A DNA stretch of 64,000 nucleotides from Halioxenophilus aromaticivorans (GTDB taxonomy: Bacteria; Pseudomonadota; Gammaproteobacteria; Pseudomonadales; Cellvibrionaceae). The DNA lies in contig NZ_AP031496.1 in the NCBI RefSeq assembly GCF_042850945.1, positions 2,294,001 through 2,358,000 on the forward strand. Direction: 5' to 3'. The position numbers were made by a program, and so were the translations under genes. A model generated the notes under the pieces. The model did not search any database, was not told the DNA's origin, and was given only the letters and a program-made list of their open reading frames with translations. Below are positions 16,661 through 25,848 of this stretch, in pieces (the first letter of the stretch is position 1; every line of letters starts with the position of its first letter).

Positions 16661-18738
16661 CAATATACAGCCAAATTTTAGTCTGCGTGCCATAAGTGTA
16701 GGTCTCGCGTTTAATGCCAACTAAGCATCACCAATTGGCGTTTATGTCGATCAAAATTAATTATGCGCTTGTTTTGCCCATAGCAAGCAGCTGTACGATA
16801 TTGATCAGATGGAAGTGCTTCGAGGGCTGCGGGGAACGCTGTACGGGCGTAACACAACCGGAGGTGTTATCCAGGTCATCACCAAAAAAACCTCAGCTGG
16901 CTGGCATGGAAGGTGCTATTTCAGCCAATCTTGGGCGCTTTGATAGTCGTGAGGCTAGTGGGGCCTTAAACACTGAGTTAGTGGACGATGTATTCGTGGT
17001 GCGTTACGCCGGCACATGGTCTGAATCCGACGGCCAGATCGAAAATATAGGCACAGGTTATGACTACCGGGCCAGTGACAGTCAAGCGGCTCACGCCAGT
17101 ATTCTGTGGTTAATAAACGTCGTAATGGAATTGACGCTTCGCGCCTACTACGCAGACGCCTTGGCCTCCGGTGATGCGCCAACCGGTTTGGGTATTTTTT
17201 GCCGAGAGAGACAGACTTCGGCGGATATTCCAGCGCTAGTTTGGGTTTTTGGAAAAGCCAAGCCGACCAAATTGGAGAGTACGGAGCGGGTGGCGACAGT
17301 ATTGCTGAAACGTTCAGCTTGATACTCAACGAAGACGAGAGTTAACCACTATTACGGCCATAGACTCTGGTGACTTTATTGTTAAATAGGATGCAGGTGG
17401 GGCAGATGACAATTTTAATATAGCTTGGTCTGCGGATCATGAGCAGTTTAATCAAGAATTGCGGCCTAAGTACAACAACGAAGGTGTGCGTGTGTAACGG
17501 CGGGCATATGTTACGGTGAAGACGACGTAGATGCTCGGAATAATTATAGCTTTTTCGGTATGTTGGCGGGCTTGCCATTTGTGTTTCCGTCAGGCTTACC
17601 CGCAGTCCAGGCGGCCATATTGTCTGGTAATCCTGTGGGGCTGGTTGGCAACCTTTCTACCATGAATGTTGCACATCGATTCGACCAAACCCGTGAATCG
17701 CAAGCAATTTTCGGAGAGGTGGTCTGGACTTTGACCGATTCAGTTCGCTCAACCTTGGGCTTGCGTTATACCCAGGACTCCATTGAAGTGTCGAACGCTC
17801 CAGCCATTGTCAGCGATGCGAATGGGATGCCGCAATTAAGTACCTTGCCATTAGTGGTGCACGCAGATGCTAGCGCTTTTTTACCGGTGATAGAAGATGA
17901 TTACAGTGATGTCTCTGGTAGAGTGATTCTGGATTATACCTTTGGGGCTGGCAACATGACGTACATGTCTTACAGCAAAGGTTATCGATCCGGCGCAATT
18001 AATGGCACCGCTTATTTTTCAGAAGACCAGCTAACGTTTGTAGAACCTGAAAACTTAGATGCTTATGAATTATGGTGGAAATCCAGGTTGCTTGATGAGG
18101 TGCTGCAAATTAATGGAGCGCTGTTTTATTACGATTATACCGACCAACAAACGCAAGAAATTGTCGGCATAACGCCCTTCTTGCGTAATGCCGGCGAGTC
18201 TTAAATAAAAGGTGCTGAAATAGAAGTTTTATCTGCGGCTACCGACGCTTTAGTGGTTGGCTTTGATCTCGGGTTGATCGATAGCGAATATACGGATTTA
18301 CAACTGAGTGGTGTCGGCTTGTCGGGCAATGTATTTACCAACACACCAGGAATGACTGCCAATTTTAATGTGGATTGGGAATTGGCAGAGTTTACCGAGG
18401 GCGCCCTTAGGCTTCATTCAGACGCTGTTTATATTAGTGACCTGTGGTTCTCGCCATTTAATACTAAGCCTAGCAATACTTCAGATACCTTCGGCAATCA
18501 ACAGCTGCAACAAGAAGCTTACTGGCTGTTAAATGGCTGATTATTTCGGCAGCGCGAGAGTCTAAGTCTTGCGTTGTGGGGGCGAAACCTAGCCGACGAA
18601 CAATATTACAGCTACGGTTTGGATCTACGTTCTATTACAGGCTCGGATTACTTAGTGCAGAAAATACGGACTAAAAGCGAGTTATCAATTTTAGGAGCTG
18701 CATCATGGCAAAGGAGTGCTCAGATTAATAGGAGCTAA
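16661..18738 (+). pseudogene. TonB-dependent receptor, decayed remainder
   Basis: The continuation of the receptor cut at 15460. After the insertion the frame gives IQPNFSLRAIS, then a TAA. Plug motifs follow in broken frames: PIGVYVD, LYDIDQMEVLRG, GTLYGRNTTGG and VITKK. The barrel is readable in pieces (17560-18204, then after an in-frame TAA 18205-18540, then another frame), including ESQAIFGEVVWTLTD, LGLRYTQD, MSYSKGYRSG and, at the end, LWGRNLADEQYYSYGLDLRS. Several stops and frameshifts separate the pieces, so no functional barrel can be made. The last stop (18736-18738) abuts the SDR start at 18740. Confidence 0.9.
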
Positions 18739-18739
18739 C

Positions 18740-19540
18740 ATGATTTTAAAAGATAAAAATATTGTGGTCACCGGAGCAGCCAGGGGATTGGGGCTTTCTA
18801 TGGCCCAGTATTTGGCCGAGCTGGGCGCGAATCTCGTACTCACTGATATTGAGACGCGGGAAGTGAGTAAGGTGGCCGATGATCTATCGGCGCAATATGG
18901 CAAAGAGGTACACGCTTTTAGTCACGACGTGGCGGATGTTGATTCCTGGACACAAATAGTAGAGGCGGTGGGATGCTTTTGGATTCATTTAGATGGATTA
19001 GTCAATAACGCAGGTATAATGCCGCACGTGCCTTTCCCAGAAACCACTTTGGATTTGTTTCGTAAAACTCAACAGATTAACGTCGAAAGTGTTTTTATTG
19101 GCGTGCAAGCGTTTCTGCCACTTTTAAAGGTGGCGGGAGAGGGGGGGCAAGCGGCTTCGGTTGTTAATATTTCTTCCATGTTTGGTCAAGTAGCGGGACC
19201 AATGCATTCGGCCTATTGCACTTCAAAAGGTGCAGTTCGGCTATTAACTAAATCTTTGGCGGTTGAACTACCAAAATTAGGTTACAACATTCGCTGCAAT
19301 TCTGTACACCCAGGAGTTATGGATACTGGTGTGTCCCTCAGCGCCTTGCAGACGCTTGTTGATATGAAGTTGTTTGATTCTATTGAGCAGGCAAGTGAGC
19401 ATTACAGTAATGTGATTCCAATGGGGCGTCCTGGCTGCGGCACTGAGATTGCTGCTGGTGTTGCCTTTCTACTATCGTCTGAATCCAGTCTTATGACTGG
19501 GTCTGAACTAACTTTGGACGGTGGCTATACCGCTATTTAA
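18740..19540 (+). CDS. Short-chain dehydrogenase/reductase
   Basis: A 266-residue classical SDR. The glycine-rich TGAARGLG near the N-terminus, DIETRE after strand 2 (an Asp, favouring NAD), NNAGIM, the Ser of NISSMFG and the YCTSK active-site pair (Tyr-x3-Lys) are all present, with HPGVMDTG and the C-terminal LTLDGGYTAI. The start at 18740 is chosen because AGGAG lies 6 bases upstream, whereas an in-frame GTG at 18716 has no ribosome site. It begins the intact run SDR, acyl-CoA dehydrogenase, CoA ligase, rubredoxin, suggesting oxidation of an alcohol intermediate. Confidence 0.93.
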   Translation: MILKDKNIVVTGAARGLGLSMAQYLAELGANLVLTDIETREVSKVADDLSAQYGKEVHAFSHDVADVDSWTQIVEAVGCFWIHLDGLVNNAGIMPHVPFPETTLDLFRKTQQINVESVFIGVQAFLPLLKVAGEGGQAASVVNISSMFGQVAGPMHSAYCTSKGAVRLLTKSLAVELPKLGYNIRCNSVHPGVMDTGVSLSALQTLVDMKLFDSIEQASEHYSNVIPMGRPGCGTEIAAGVAFLLSSESSLMTGSELTLDGGYTAI

Positions 19541-19565
19541 TTCAACTATAGGAATGTAATTGACA

Positions 19566-20783
19566 ATGAATAAAAAGCGATTGTCAGAGATGCTTTACAG
19601 CGATGTTTTTTTACCAGAGGAAACTCTCGCTATCAGAGCGCAAGCACGTGCCTTTGCTGATCGTGTGTTACAGCCTATAGCACATGAAGTGAACACGACA
19701 GTAGAAGATCCTAAAAACTTCCGCCGGGATATTGTGAATGCCTTGGCCGAAGCCGGTTTGTATCAAGTATCGTTCAGCAAAGACGTTGGTGGAAGAGGTT
19801 TGAATTACCCCATGTTAGCGACGCTAACGGTCATGGAAGAGCTGGGCTATTACACACCGGGGATTGCATCGGCGTTATTTGATGGCCAGGCGATTTTATG
19901 CGGTCAGACTTTAGACAAGGCGCAAGACGAAATACGCTCACGATGGCTTCCCAAACTAATACGAGGTGAAATCGTCTGCTGCTTTGCGACCAGCGAACCA
20001 GAAGCGAGTACCGACCTATCTGTTTCAGCCATGGCGACTATGGCCATCCGGGACGGTGATGGCTATAGAGTCACAGGAAAAAAAAGGTGGATAACTAACT
20101 CGGTTGCTGGCGATATTATGCTAACGCTGGTTCGCACCGGCGATAACTTAACGATGTTGCTTATTGATATGCACAGCGAAGGTGTAACGGTGGGAGCACC
20201 CGACAAAAAAATGGGTAATCACGCGCAAATGACAGCTGATGTTACGTTAAATGATGTTTGGGTACCCCGTAGTCATGTCATTGGTAGTGTTGGCGGCGGC
20301 CTGCGTGCAGCGTTAGCGGCCCTGACTATGGGGCGTGCTGGCATCGCAGCGCTTGGTGTGGGTATGGCGCAACGGGCATTCGACCATTCCGTCGAGTACA
20401 TTAGTGGTCGGCACTGTTTTGGTCAGCCCATTGCAGGCTTCCAACATTGGCAGTTTAAGTATGCTGATCGCGCTACCGCTATCGAAAATGCCAGAAACCT
20501 ATATATCAAAGCAGCATTAAATGCTGATAAAAAATGTTCTCCTCAACCACTTATGGCCATGGCTAAAATTGTTGGCAGTGAGGTGGCTGTGGATATGTCC
20601 CGCGACGCCATTCAAGCCTGTGGCGGTTATGGATTTGTGCGTCGACTCGAAGGTGCGGGCCAAGATTGGCCACTGGAGTCGATCTATCGCGATGCTAAAA
20701 TTGGTGAGATTTATGAGGGGGCTAATGAAGTACAGCGATGGGCAATTGCGCGTGAGATATTTGGACGAGATATAACAGGCTGA
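19566..20783 (+). CDS. Acyl-CoA dehydrogenase family protein
   Basis: A 405-residue ACAD-family flavoprotein. EPEASTDLSVSA corresponds to the substrate/FAD loop (normally EPxAGSD), TGKKRWITN is the flavin-contact strand, and IYRDAKIGEIYEGANEVQRWAIAREIFG is the C-terminal signature with the YEGxxE glutamate. The substitution of STDL for GSD is unusual but within family range. The start is taken at ATG 19566 rather than TTG 19560. It lies 25 bases after the SDR gene and 16 bases before the ligase gene. The substrate is unknown; presumably it is the CoA ester made by the next gene. Confidence 0.92.
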   Translation: MNKKRLSEMLYSDVFLPEETLAIRAQARAFADRVLQPIAHEVNTTVEDPKNFRRDIVNALAEAGLYQVSFSKDVGGRGLNYPMLATLTVMEELGYYTPGIASALFDGQAILCGQTLDKAQDEIRSRWLPKLIRGEIVCCFATSEPEASTDLSVSAMATMAIRDGDGYRVTGKKRWITNSVAGDIMLTLVRTGDNLTMLLIDMHSEGVTVGAPDKKMGNHAQMTADVTLNDVWVPRSHVIGSVGGGLRAALAALTMGRAGIAALGVGMAQRAFDHSVEYISGRHCFGQPIAGFQHWQFKYADRATAIENARNLYIKAALNADKKCSPQPLMAMAKIVGSEVAVDMSRDAIQACGGYGFVRRLEGAGQDWPLESIYRDAKIGEIYEGANEVQRWAIAREIFGRDITG

Positions 20784-20799
20784 TAATAGAGTAATCGAT

Positions 20800-22338
20800 A
20801 TGCAATTTACCCAAGGTTTACATCGAGCAAATCAACTGCACCCAAATAAGATTGCAACGCTATGTGAGGGGCGTAGCACCACTTTTACCGAGTTAACCAC
20901 TAAGGTGGCGAAACTTGCTGGCGGGCTTAAACAGCGCGGGATTCCTGGTGGTGCTCCGGTGGCACTACTTGGTTTTAATTCAGATTTCTATTTGTGTTAT
21001 TACTTAGCCTGTGCGTGGGGAGGCTTTACCGCGAACCCTGTTAACTTTCGTTGGAACGTGAAAGAGATTGTTTATTCTCTGAATGACTCTAAAACTCATG
21101 CCATAATTTTGGATGACAACTTTGCTCATTTGGCCGAAGAATTACTGGCCAGTTGCCCTGAGCTAAACCAGGTGTTTTACTGCGGTGACAATCAAATTGG
21201 CGACATCGAAAATCACATCGACACACTTGTTTCACAAAGCTCACCCATAGAGGATGTCGGTGTTGGCGGCGATGACCTATTTGGCATATTTTATACTGGC
21301 GGTACCACGGGGTTTCCTAAAGGCGTAATGCTGTCTCATAAAAATCTATGTTCATCGGCTTTGGGCTTCATGGCAGAAGGAGCATTTCCCGAGGGTTGTA
21401 TTGGTATTCATGTGGCCCCGATGTTTCATTTGGCGGATATGTCTCAGACTGTCTGTATGCTACTTAGGGGTAGCACGCATGTGATGTTACCAAATTTTAG
21501 TGTGAAAGGTTGCTTGGAGGCGCTGGCACTGTATTCGGTTTCAGATTTGCTCCTAGTGCCAACCATGCTACAGGTTATGATAAACGACCCAAGTGTTGCC
21601 CAGTATGATCTTAATGCCTTGGAGCGCGTCTATTACGGTGGTTCGCCGTTTACTGAAACTGGTCTTGATACTACTTTGGCGGTATTGCCTGGCGTTAAAT
21701 TGATGCAAATTTACGGGATGACCGAGTCATCAGCAACCATCAGTATTTTGCCCTGGCAAGAACATGGCGCAAAAGCCCGTGCTAAGGGCCGGTTACGATC
21801 CGCAGGAAGAGCCTTCCCTCATACACAGATACGAATCGTCGATAACAATGATCAAGATAGGCCCGTAGGAAAAACGGGAGAGATTATTTTCCGTTCGCCA
21901 GGTGTGATGATGGGCTATGTGAACAAAGCCAATGAGACCGACGCCGCTTTAAAAAACGGTTGGATGCATACCGGCGATGCCGGATTTATTGACCTCGATG
22001 GATTTTTATATGTCGTGGACCGAGTTAAAGACATGATTATTTCTGGTGGTGAAAATATTTATTGTACCGAAGTGGAAAATGCTATTGCTTCGCACCCCGC
22101 TATCGCCTCGGTTGCAGTTTTTGGAGTACCCGATGATGAATGGGGGGAGCGGGTGCATGCGGCGTTGGTGATTAAGAGCGGCTCAACTATCAGCTATGAA
22201 GAGCTTGTATCACATTGTAGAAGCTCAATCGCCGGCTACAAGTGCCCTAAATCATTAAGCTTACACGATGCTTTACCGCTGACTGGTGCAGGAAAAATAA
22301 AGAAAAACGAATTGCGCGATCAGATCGCCTCACAGTAG
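20800..22338 (+). CDS. Acyl-CoA synthetase (AMP-forming)
   Basis: A 512-residue ANL-superfamily ligase activating a carboxylic acid to its CoA thioester through an acyl-adenylate. The phosphate loop YTGGTTGFPKGV, the adenine motif YGMTESS, the TGDAGFIDLDG hinge, DRVKDMIISGGENIY and the C-terminal catalytic lysine region LTGAGKIKKNELR are all complete. The length is typical. It is followed after 14 bases by the rubredoxin gene. It resembles medium- and long-chain fatty acid or aryl CoA ligases; specificity cannot be assigned. Confidence 0.94.
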   Translation: MQFTQGLHRANQLHPNKIATLCEGRSTTFTELTTKVAKLAGGLKQRGIPGGAPVALLGFNSDFYLCYYLACAWGGFTANPVNFRWNVKEIVYSLNDSKTHAIILDDNFAHLAEELLASCPELNQVFYCGDNQIGDIENHIDTLVSQSSPIEDVGVGGDDLFGIFYTGGTTGFPKGVMLSHKNLCSSALGFMAEGAFPEGCIGIHVAPMFHLADMSQTVCMLLRGSTHVMLPNFSVKGCLEALALYSVSDLLLVPTMLQVMINDPSVAQYDLNALERVYYGGSPFTETGLDTTLAVLPGVKLMQIYGMTESSATISILPWQEHGAKARAKGRLRSAGRAFPHTQIRIVDNNDQDRPVGKTGEIIFRSPGVMMGYVNKANETDAALKNGWMHTGDAGFIDLDGFLYVVDRVKDMIISGGENIYCTEVENAIASHPAIASVAVFGVPDDEWGERVHAALVIKSGSTISYEELVSHCRSSIAGYKCPKSLSLHDALPLTGAGKIKKNELRDQIASQ

Positions 22339-22352
22339 TTAAGGTAGTAAAT

Positions 22353-22517
22353 ATGAAAAAATGGCAGTGTCGATATTGTTCTTTTATCTATGACGAAGCG
22401 TTAGGGTTGCCTGACGAAGGGATAGCGCCAGGTATTGCGCTTAAAGATTTGCCGGATGATTGGATGTGCCCGGACTGTGGGGTAACCAAAGATGATTTCG
22501 ATGAAATCGAAGACTGA
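22353..22517 (+). CDS. Rubredoxin
   Basis: A 54-residue iron protein starting MKKWQCRYC at ATG 22353, with AAGG about 8 bases upstream. The four iron-binding cysteines are C6, C9, C39 and C42 in CRYC and CPDCG, with the usual aromatic residues (W4, Y8, Y13, W37) between them and an acidic C-terminus. Rubredoxins pass electrons from an NAD(P)H reductase to AlkB-type membrane hydroxylases among other partners. The only obvious candidate partner here is the histidine-box membrane enzyme at 14271. No rubredoxin reductase gene lies nearby. Confidence 0.93.
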   Translation: MKKWQCRYCSFIYDEALGLPDEGIAPGIALKDLPDDWMCPDCGVTKDDFDEIED

Positions 22518-22915
22518 AAACCTGTTTTGTAGCGCTAGCTATATTTTAGCTTTAATCGCGATTATTACAGGAGGGGCTGATTTTATTTTTGGCGTTTCAA
22601 TGCAGAGAACCTTAGGACTGTAACTGCCCGAAGCTGTCTACGCAGATCCGTTGCTTAATTGTCAGTTTCGGTTTTTAGGGGCAATCTGGATGGGTTACGG
22701 TTTGGCTTTAGTCTACGCCTTACGTGATATCCGACGGTTTTGTTGGCCGTTACTTGGTTTATTTACGTTACTGGTGGTCGGTGGTTTAGGGCGTTTATTG
22801 GCACTTTTGGTAAATGGTGTTCCCACTGGCACGGTGAGCTTAGCCTTCATTTCAATAGCTGTTTTATTGAACTCCTATTGGCGCCGCTGTTAGTTTACGG
22901 ACTCCATACTTTAAC
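22501..22915 (+). pseudogene. DUF4345-like membrane protein, broken
   Basis: The ATG at 22501 overlaps the end of the rubredoxin gene. The frame reads MKSKTENLFCSASYILALIA, then GGADFIFGVSMQRTLGL, and hits TAA at 22621. In the same frame it resumes as LPEAVYADPLLNCQFRFLGAIWMGYG and ALRDIRR, three hydrophobic helices typical of DUF4345 (small four-helix membrane proteins). Near 22860 the reading shifts frame to reach FIELLLAPLLVYG, which looks like the native last helix. One nonsense codon plus one frameshift make it a pseudogene, unless the TAA is a sequencing error. Confidence 0.78.
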
Positions 22916-24144
22916 GAAGAAGAATACTTTATTTATCCACATTAACGATAAATTTAATAATCTTTTTCAACTTCAGCGCGAGGCTCAGGATTCGGACCCA
23001 TACCCGCCGGTTAAACTGCGGGTGGATCGTATAGAGCGTTTGATTGATCTACTGGTCAGACATCGTCATAAACTCTGTCAGGCGATCGAATCAGAATTTG
23101 GTCATCGAAGTCAAGATCTTTCAATGGCGTTCAATGTCTTAGCTCCATTGCATTCTCTAACGTATGCCAAAAAATATCCATAGATGGGTAAAGCGTACAC
23201 GGCATAGTGCTAATTTCCCCTATAGTGTGTTGGGGTCAAAAGATTTTGTGAGGCTTGTTCCCCTAGGTTTGGTTGGCAATATTTGGCCCTGGAATTTCCC
23301 AATTTCATTGGCGTTGAGTCCTGTGGGGGGCGGATTCTGGCCGCCGGATGCCGTGTAATGATCAAACCTTCCGAGTTTACTCCAATAACCTTCGAATTAT
23401 TACAAGCTCTTGTCGAAGATACATTTTCGGCGGAGGAGATCGCAGTCGTCACCGGTGGTGCAGGTGTGGCTGCAGAGTTTTTTCAATTGCGATTCGATCA
23501 TCTCCATTTTGCAGGATCTACAGCAGGTACTCGAAGAATAGCGAGCGCTTGCGCGTCCAATTGAGTGCCTACTACTTTAGAGCTTGGTGGTAAGTCCCTA
23601 GTTATCGTCGGCCAAGGAGCCGATATTAAAGATGTAGCCGAAAGAGCTATAGCAGCTAAACCCCAAATTGCTGGTCAAACCTATCATGCTCCAGACTGTG
23701 TATTAATGCATTGCTCTGAAGTCGATACGCTGGTAGCTGAAAAGGATAAAGCGGCTAAAACGCTCTTCCCCCGGGGTATTCTAAGCCCAGATTACGTTAT
23801 TCTTATACAGCAGCGACACGTCGAGTGATTGAATAACCGTTTACAAGAATCGGCTTCAAAATAAAAAAGTAGTTCCATTACTAGATTCTGACGGATGTAC
23901 AGACCCTAGAAGGTTTGCGCCTTATCTGATTATAATTGATGATCTCTCCGCTTCGATCATTCAGGAAGAAATATTCGGTCCGATATTGCCGATTGTGACT
24001 GTGGATAGGCTTTATGACGCTCTTTCGATCATTCGGGATAGACGAAATCCTTTAGCAGTGTAGTATTTTGGTCACGATCGTAAAGTGTTACAGATTGTCG
24101 AAGACCAGATTTCGTGTGGTGGTCTGGTGATTAATGAATTGTAG
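22914..24144 (+). pseudogene. Coniferyl-aldehyde-dehydrogenase-like gene, decayed
   Basis: Fragments of a CalB-type aldehyde dehydrogenase in several frames. They include RVDRIERLIDLLVRHRHKLCQAIESEFGHRS, LVPLGLVGNIWPWNFPISLAL, VMIKPSEFTP, FDHLHFAGST, TTLELGGKSLVIV (catalytic Glu region), then IAGQTYHAPDCVLM, where the catalytic cysteine of GQTCxAPD has become Tyr. The end is GGLVINEL before TAG at 24142. Stops and frameshifts separate nearly every piece (near 23184, 23356, 23564, 23828 and 24062). It cannot encode an active enzyme. The family oxidises coniferyl and related aldehydes to acids, hinting at the ancestral substrate class of the cluster. Confidence 0.88.
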
Positions 24145-24223
24145 CTCCATTTTACTATTGAGCCTTCAGTAGGCTTTCATGTGTTAGTTTTAAGTGCATT
24201 TTAAGTCCAATTGAGCTTCTGAT

Positions 24224-24304
24224 CTTGGACTCAATAATGGGAACTGTCGGCAATTCTATTCAAATTGAGTCCAAGTCTGTTTAGATTGCACCAAGTGACA
24301 GTTC
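24224..24304. repeat. Interleaved inverted repeats (pseudoknot-like topology)
   Basis: CTTGGACTCAAT at 24224-24235 is a perfect 12-base reverse complement of 24264-24275. GAACTGTC at 24241-24248, within the loop of the first pair, is the reverse complement of GACAGTTC at 24297-24304, outside it. The two pairs are therefore interleaved. They lie between the dead aldehyde dehydrogenase gene and the 3' end of an unrecognised gene. They may be remnants of a mobile-element end or a structured RNA; function is unknown. Confidence 0.45.
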
Positions 24305-24334
24305 TCAATAAAGTAATTCGCTCACCAAGTCTAT

Positions 24335-25357
24335 CTAGTCAGGTGCAAAGGCCATTGCCGCCGAGGGCATGATATCTCGGACGTGGTGTCTTCTGTTTCT
24401 ATCTAATTGCTTTTGCCGGTTGACGTAGTTTACGTCGTAGCCAATCATAAATAACGCGGCTTCTAAGCGTCTTAAGCCACCTGCTGTATGTGCACTGGAA
24501 AAGCTTGGGATTTTGGTTTTAGAGATAACGTCGGATAACAACCAGCTGGCTTTTAGGTTTTGCAGAAGGCGTTCTTTATTGGTTAGTCGGCCGAAGTTTT
24601 GGAAGACGGCGCTGCTAGTGCTGTTAGGGTTTCTAATTTTGTAGGTGCGTTTCTCTCCGGAGGCCGCCCCCCAACTGAATCTCAGATCATTGCAGACGGT
24701 TTCTGTTGGGATATCATGGTCATGGCAGAAATTTTTTACCAATAGGCCAAGGGCGGCACCGACTCTGCTATCTAGGATGATAAAGTCTCTGCAAATGAGA
24801 GAATATATTTTAGTGGTGCCGGAGTCGATTCGGATGTGATTCTCGTCCAGTTGCTCGTAGCGAGCGTCAAATTCCGCCTCGGACATAGATCCACCGTGAT
24901 TAATTAATTCCACGGCGTTATTTAAATTGACTTTGAGTTGTGCTGAATCAGCGCGCATTGCCTTGGCAATATTGGGTTTGGTATCTACGCCGCCCCAGCG
25001 TAACACCCCTAATATATCCTCTTTTAGCAGGTGAATATCGTCTTGGCTGGTATCGGCTTTTTCAAGCGTTTTTACGATGCTCGCTTCGTGGTAGTTAAGA
25101 ATTCTGTTTGATTCTTCTAAAGTGAAAGTAAGATTCCCAGTAGGCGAGAGCGCCGGCCATCGATACTGCTCGTAGGCATCGGTCAACGAGTCGCATCTCC
25201 ACAAAAAGCCTTTTTTAAAACCCGTTTTATTTTTACCACTGCGTGCTTTCCAGGTGTGGCTAAAACCTCTACGTCCATCTAATAGGCTTAATAAATAATC
25301 CGTAAATAGGCTTACTTGATGATTTTCGGAGAACGATTGTTTTAGGTTATTACTCAT
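24335..25357 (-). CDS. Uncharacterised 340-residue protein
   Basis: A soluble 340-residue protein with a good ribosome site (AAGGA) before its ATG. I do not recognise the family with certainty. The most distinctive segment is TTKIYSLICRDFIILDSRVGAALGLLVKNF (about residues 180-210), where the DSRVxxALG pattern recalls helix-rich DNA-glycosylase-like folds seen in some uncharacterised bacterial proteins; this is only a resemblance. The C-terminal third is basic (KRTYKIRNPNS, NRQKQLDRNRRHH), which would suit nucleic-acid binding. There is no signal peptide or membrane helix. It stands alone, flanked by decayed genes, in a setting typical of accessory or defence genes. Confidence 0.7.
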   Translation of the reverse strand: MSNNLKQSFSENHQVSLFTDYLLSLLDGRRGFSHTWKARSGKNKTGFKKGFLWRCDSLTDAYEQYRWPALSPTGNLTFTLEESNRILNYHEASIVKTLEKADTSQDDIHLLKEDILGVLRWGGVDTKPNIAKAMRADSAQLKVNLNNAVELINHGGSMSEAEFDARYEQLDENHIRIDSGTTKIYSLICRDFIILDSRVGAALGLLVKNFCHDHDIPTETVCNDLRFSWGAASGEKRTYKIRNPNSTSSAVFQNFGRLTNKERLLQNLKASWLLSDVISKTKIPSFSSAHTAGGLRRLEAALFMIGYDVNYVNRQKQLDRNRRHHVRDIMPSAAMAFAPD

Positions 25358-25674
25358 AAATTACACAGTCCTTATGCAGTTTGGCTAACTCAACGGCCAG
25401 CCTATGAGAAACGATAGCGATGAGCGGTGATGATTCTTGTTTTTAGTCAGGTATAGCTTACAATTGGCTTGGATTCAAAATTCGTAAGTGAATTAAAAAT
25501 CGAAAGTCCGCTTGTCGCCAAAATCAACCGGAGGCAGGCTTTTGACTACACAGCAGTCTAGAGTTAAAGGGTAATGCTAAAACCGGTGCGCTGGCCGACC
25601 AGATTATTTTTGTGATTAGCTTGTTGATGTAATCTGGCGGGGTGTAGCGGTTAATTTATCAAGGAAGGCAATCG
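25358..25674. other. Intergenic gap
   Basis: About 317 bases with no credible gene. It must carry the promoter of the 340-residue gene on the left and of the 54-residue gene on the right. I see no clear palindrome, RNA fold or repeat in it. Confidence 0.4.
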
Positions 25675-25839
25675 TTGTTTCGAGTACGTTTTAAATCTCA
25701 TAACGCACATCAATCTTGGTCTAACCTGGGAAGTTATGGCAGTGAGACTACAGCTTTAAACAGGGCCTCCCAGGTGGCTGACCGGTACTTTTTAGTCCAA
25801 GTCATAGATCCACAAGGTTCGATTATTTGGTCGCAATAG
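25675..25839 (+). CDS. Small 54-residue hypothetical protein
   Basis: A TTG-initiated frame encoding MFRVRFKSHNAHQSW, a GSYGSETTALNRA helix and a closing strand FLVQVIDPQGSIIWSQ. The beta-alpha-beta pattern, the V-x-V-I-D-x-x-G-S-I-I-W ending and the excellent AGGAAGG placed 6 bases before the TTG argue for a real gene. No function is recognised. It converges with the MarR gene, whose stop lies 9 bases further on. Confidence 0.6.
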   Translation: MFRVRFKSHNAHQSWSNLGSYGSETTALNRASQVADRYFLVQVIDPQGSIIWSQ

Positions 25840-25848
25840 TCAGCGGAT

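Larger units (their letters stand above)
15457..16664 (+). mobile_element. IS3-family element, IS407-like group, with 4-bp target duplication
   Basis: The element spans 15461-16660 (1,200 bp) and is bounded by perfect 12-bp inverted repeats TGACCTTTCCCC / GGGGAAAGGTCA. The flanking CAAT at 15457-15460 and 16661-16664 is an exact 4-bp target duplication. The 4-bp duplication, the size and the OrfA/OrfB types point to the IS407 (IS51-like) group. Both transposase frames are intact with all DDE residues, so this looks like a recent, possibly mobile copy. It sits inside a TonB receptor pseudogene. Confidence 0.95.

Noticed and set aside
16955..17578. Frames on the minus strand inside the receptor pseudogene
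   Set aside because: They oppose recognisable plug and barrel fragments on the + strand and have no domain features.
23210..23452. Minus-strand frame inside the decayed aldehyde dehydrogenase
   Set aside because: The + strand fragments match the dehydrogenase family motif by motif; the reverse frame is random.
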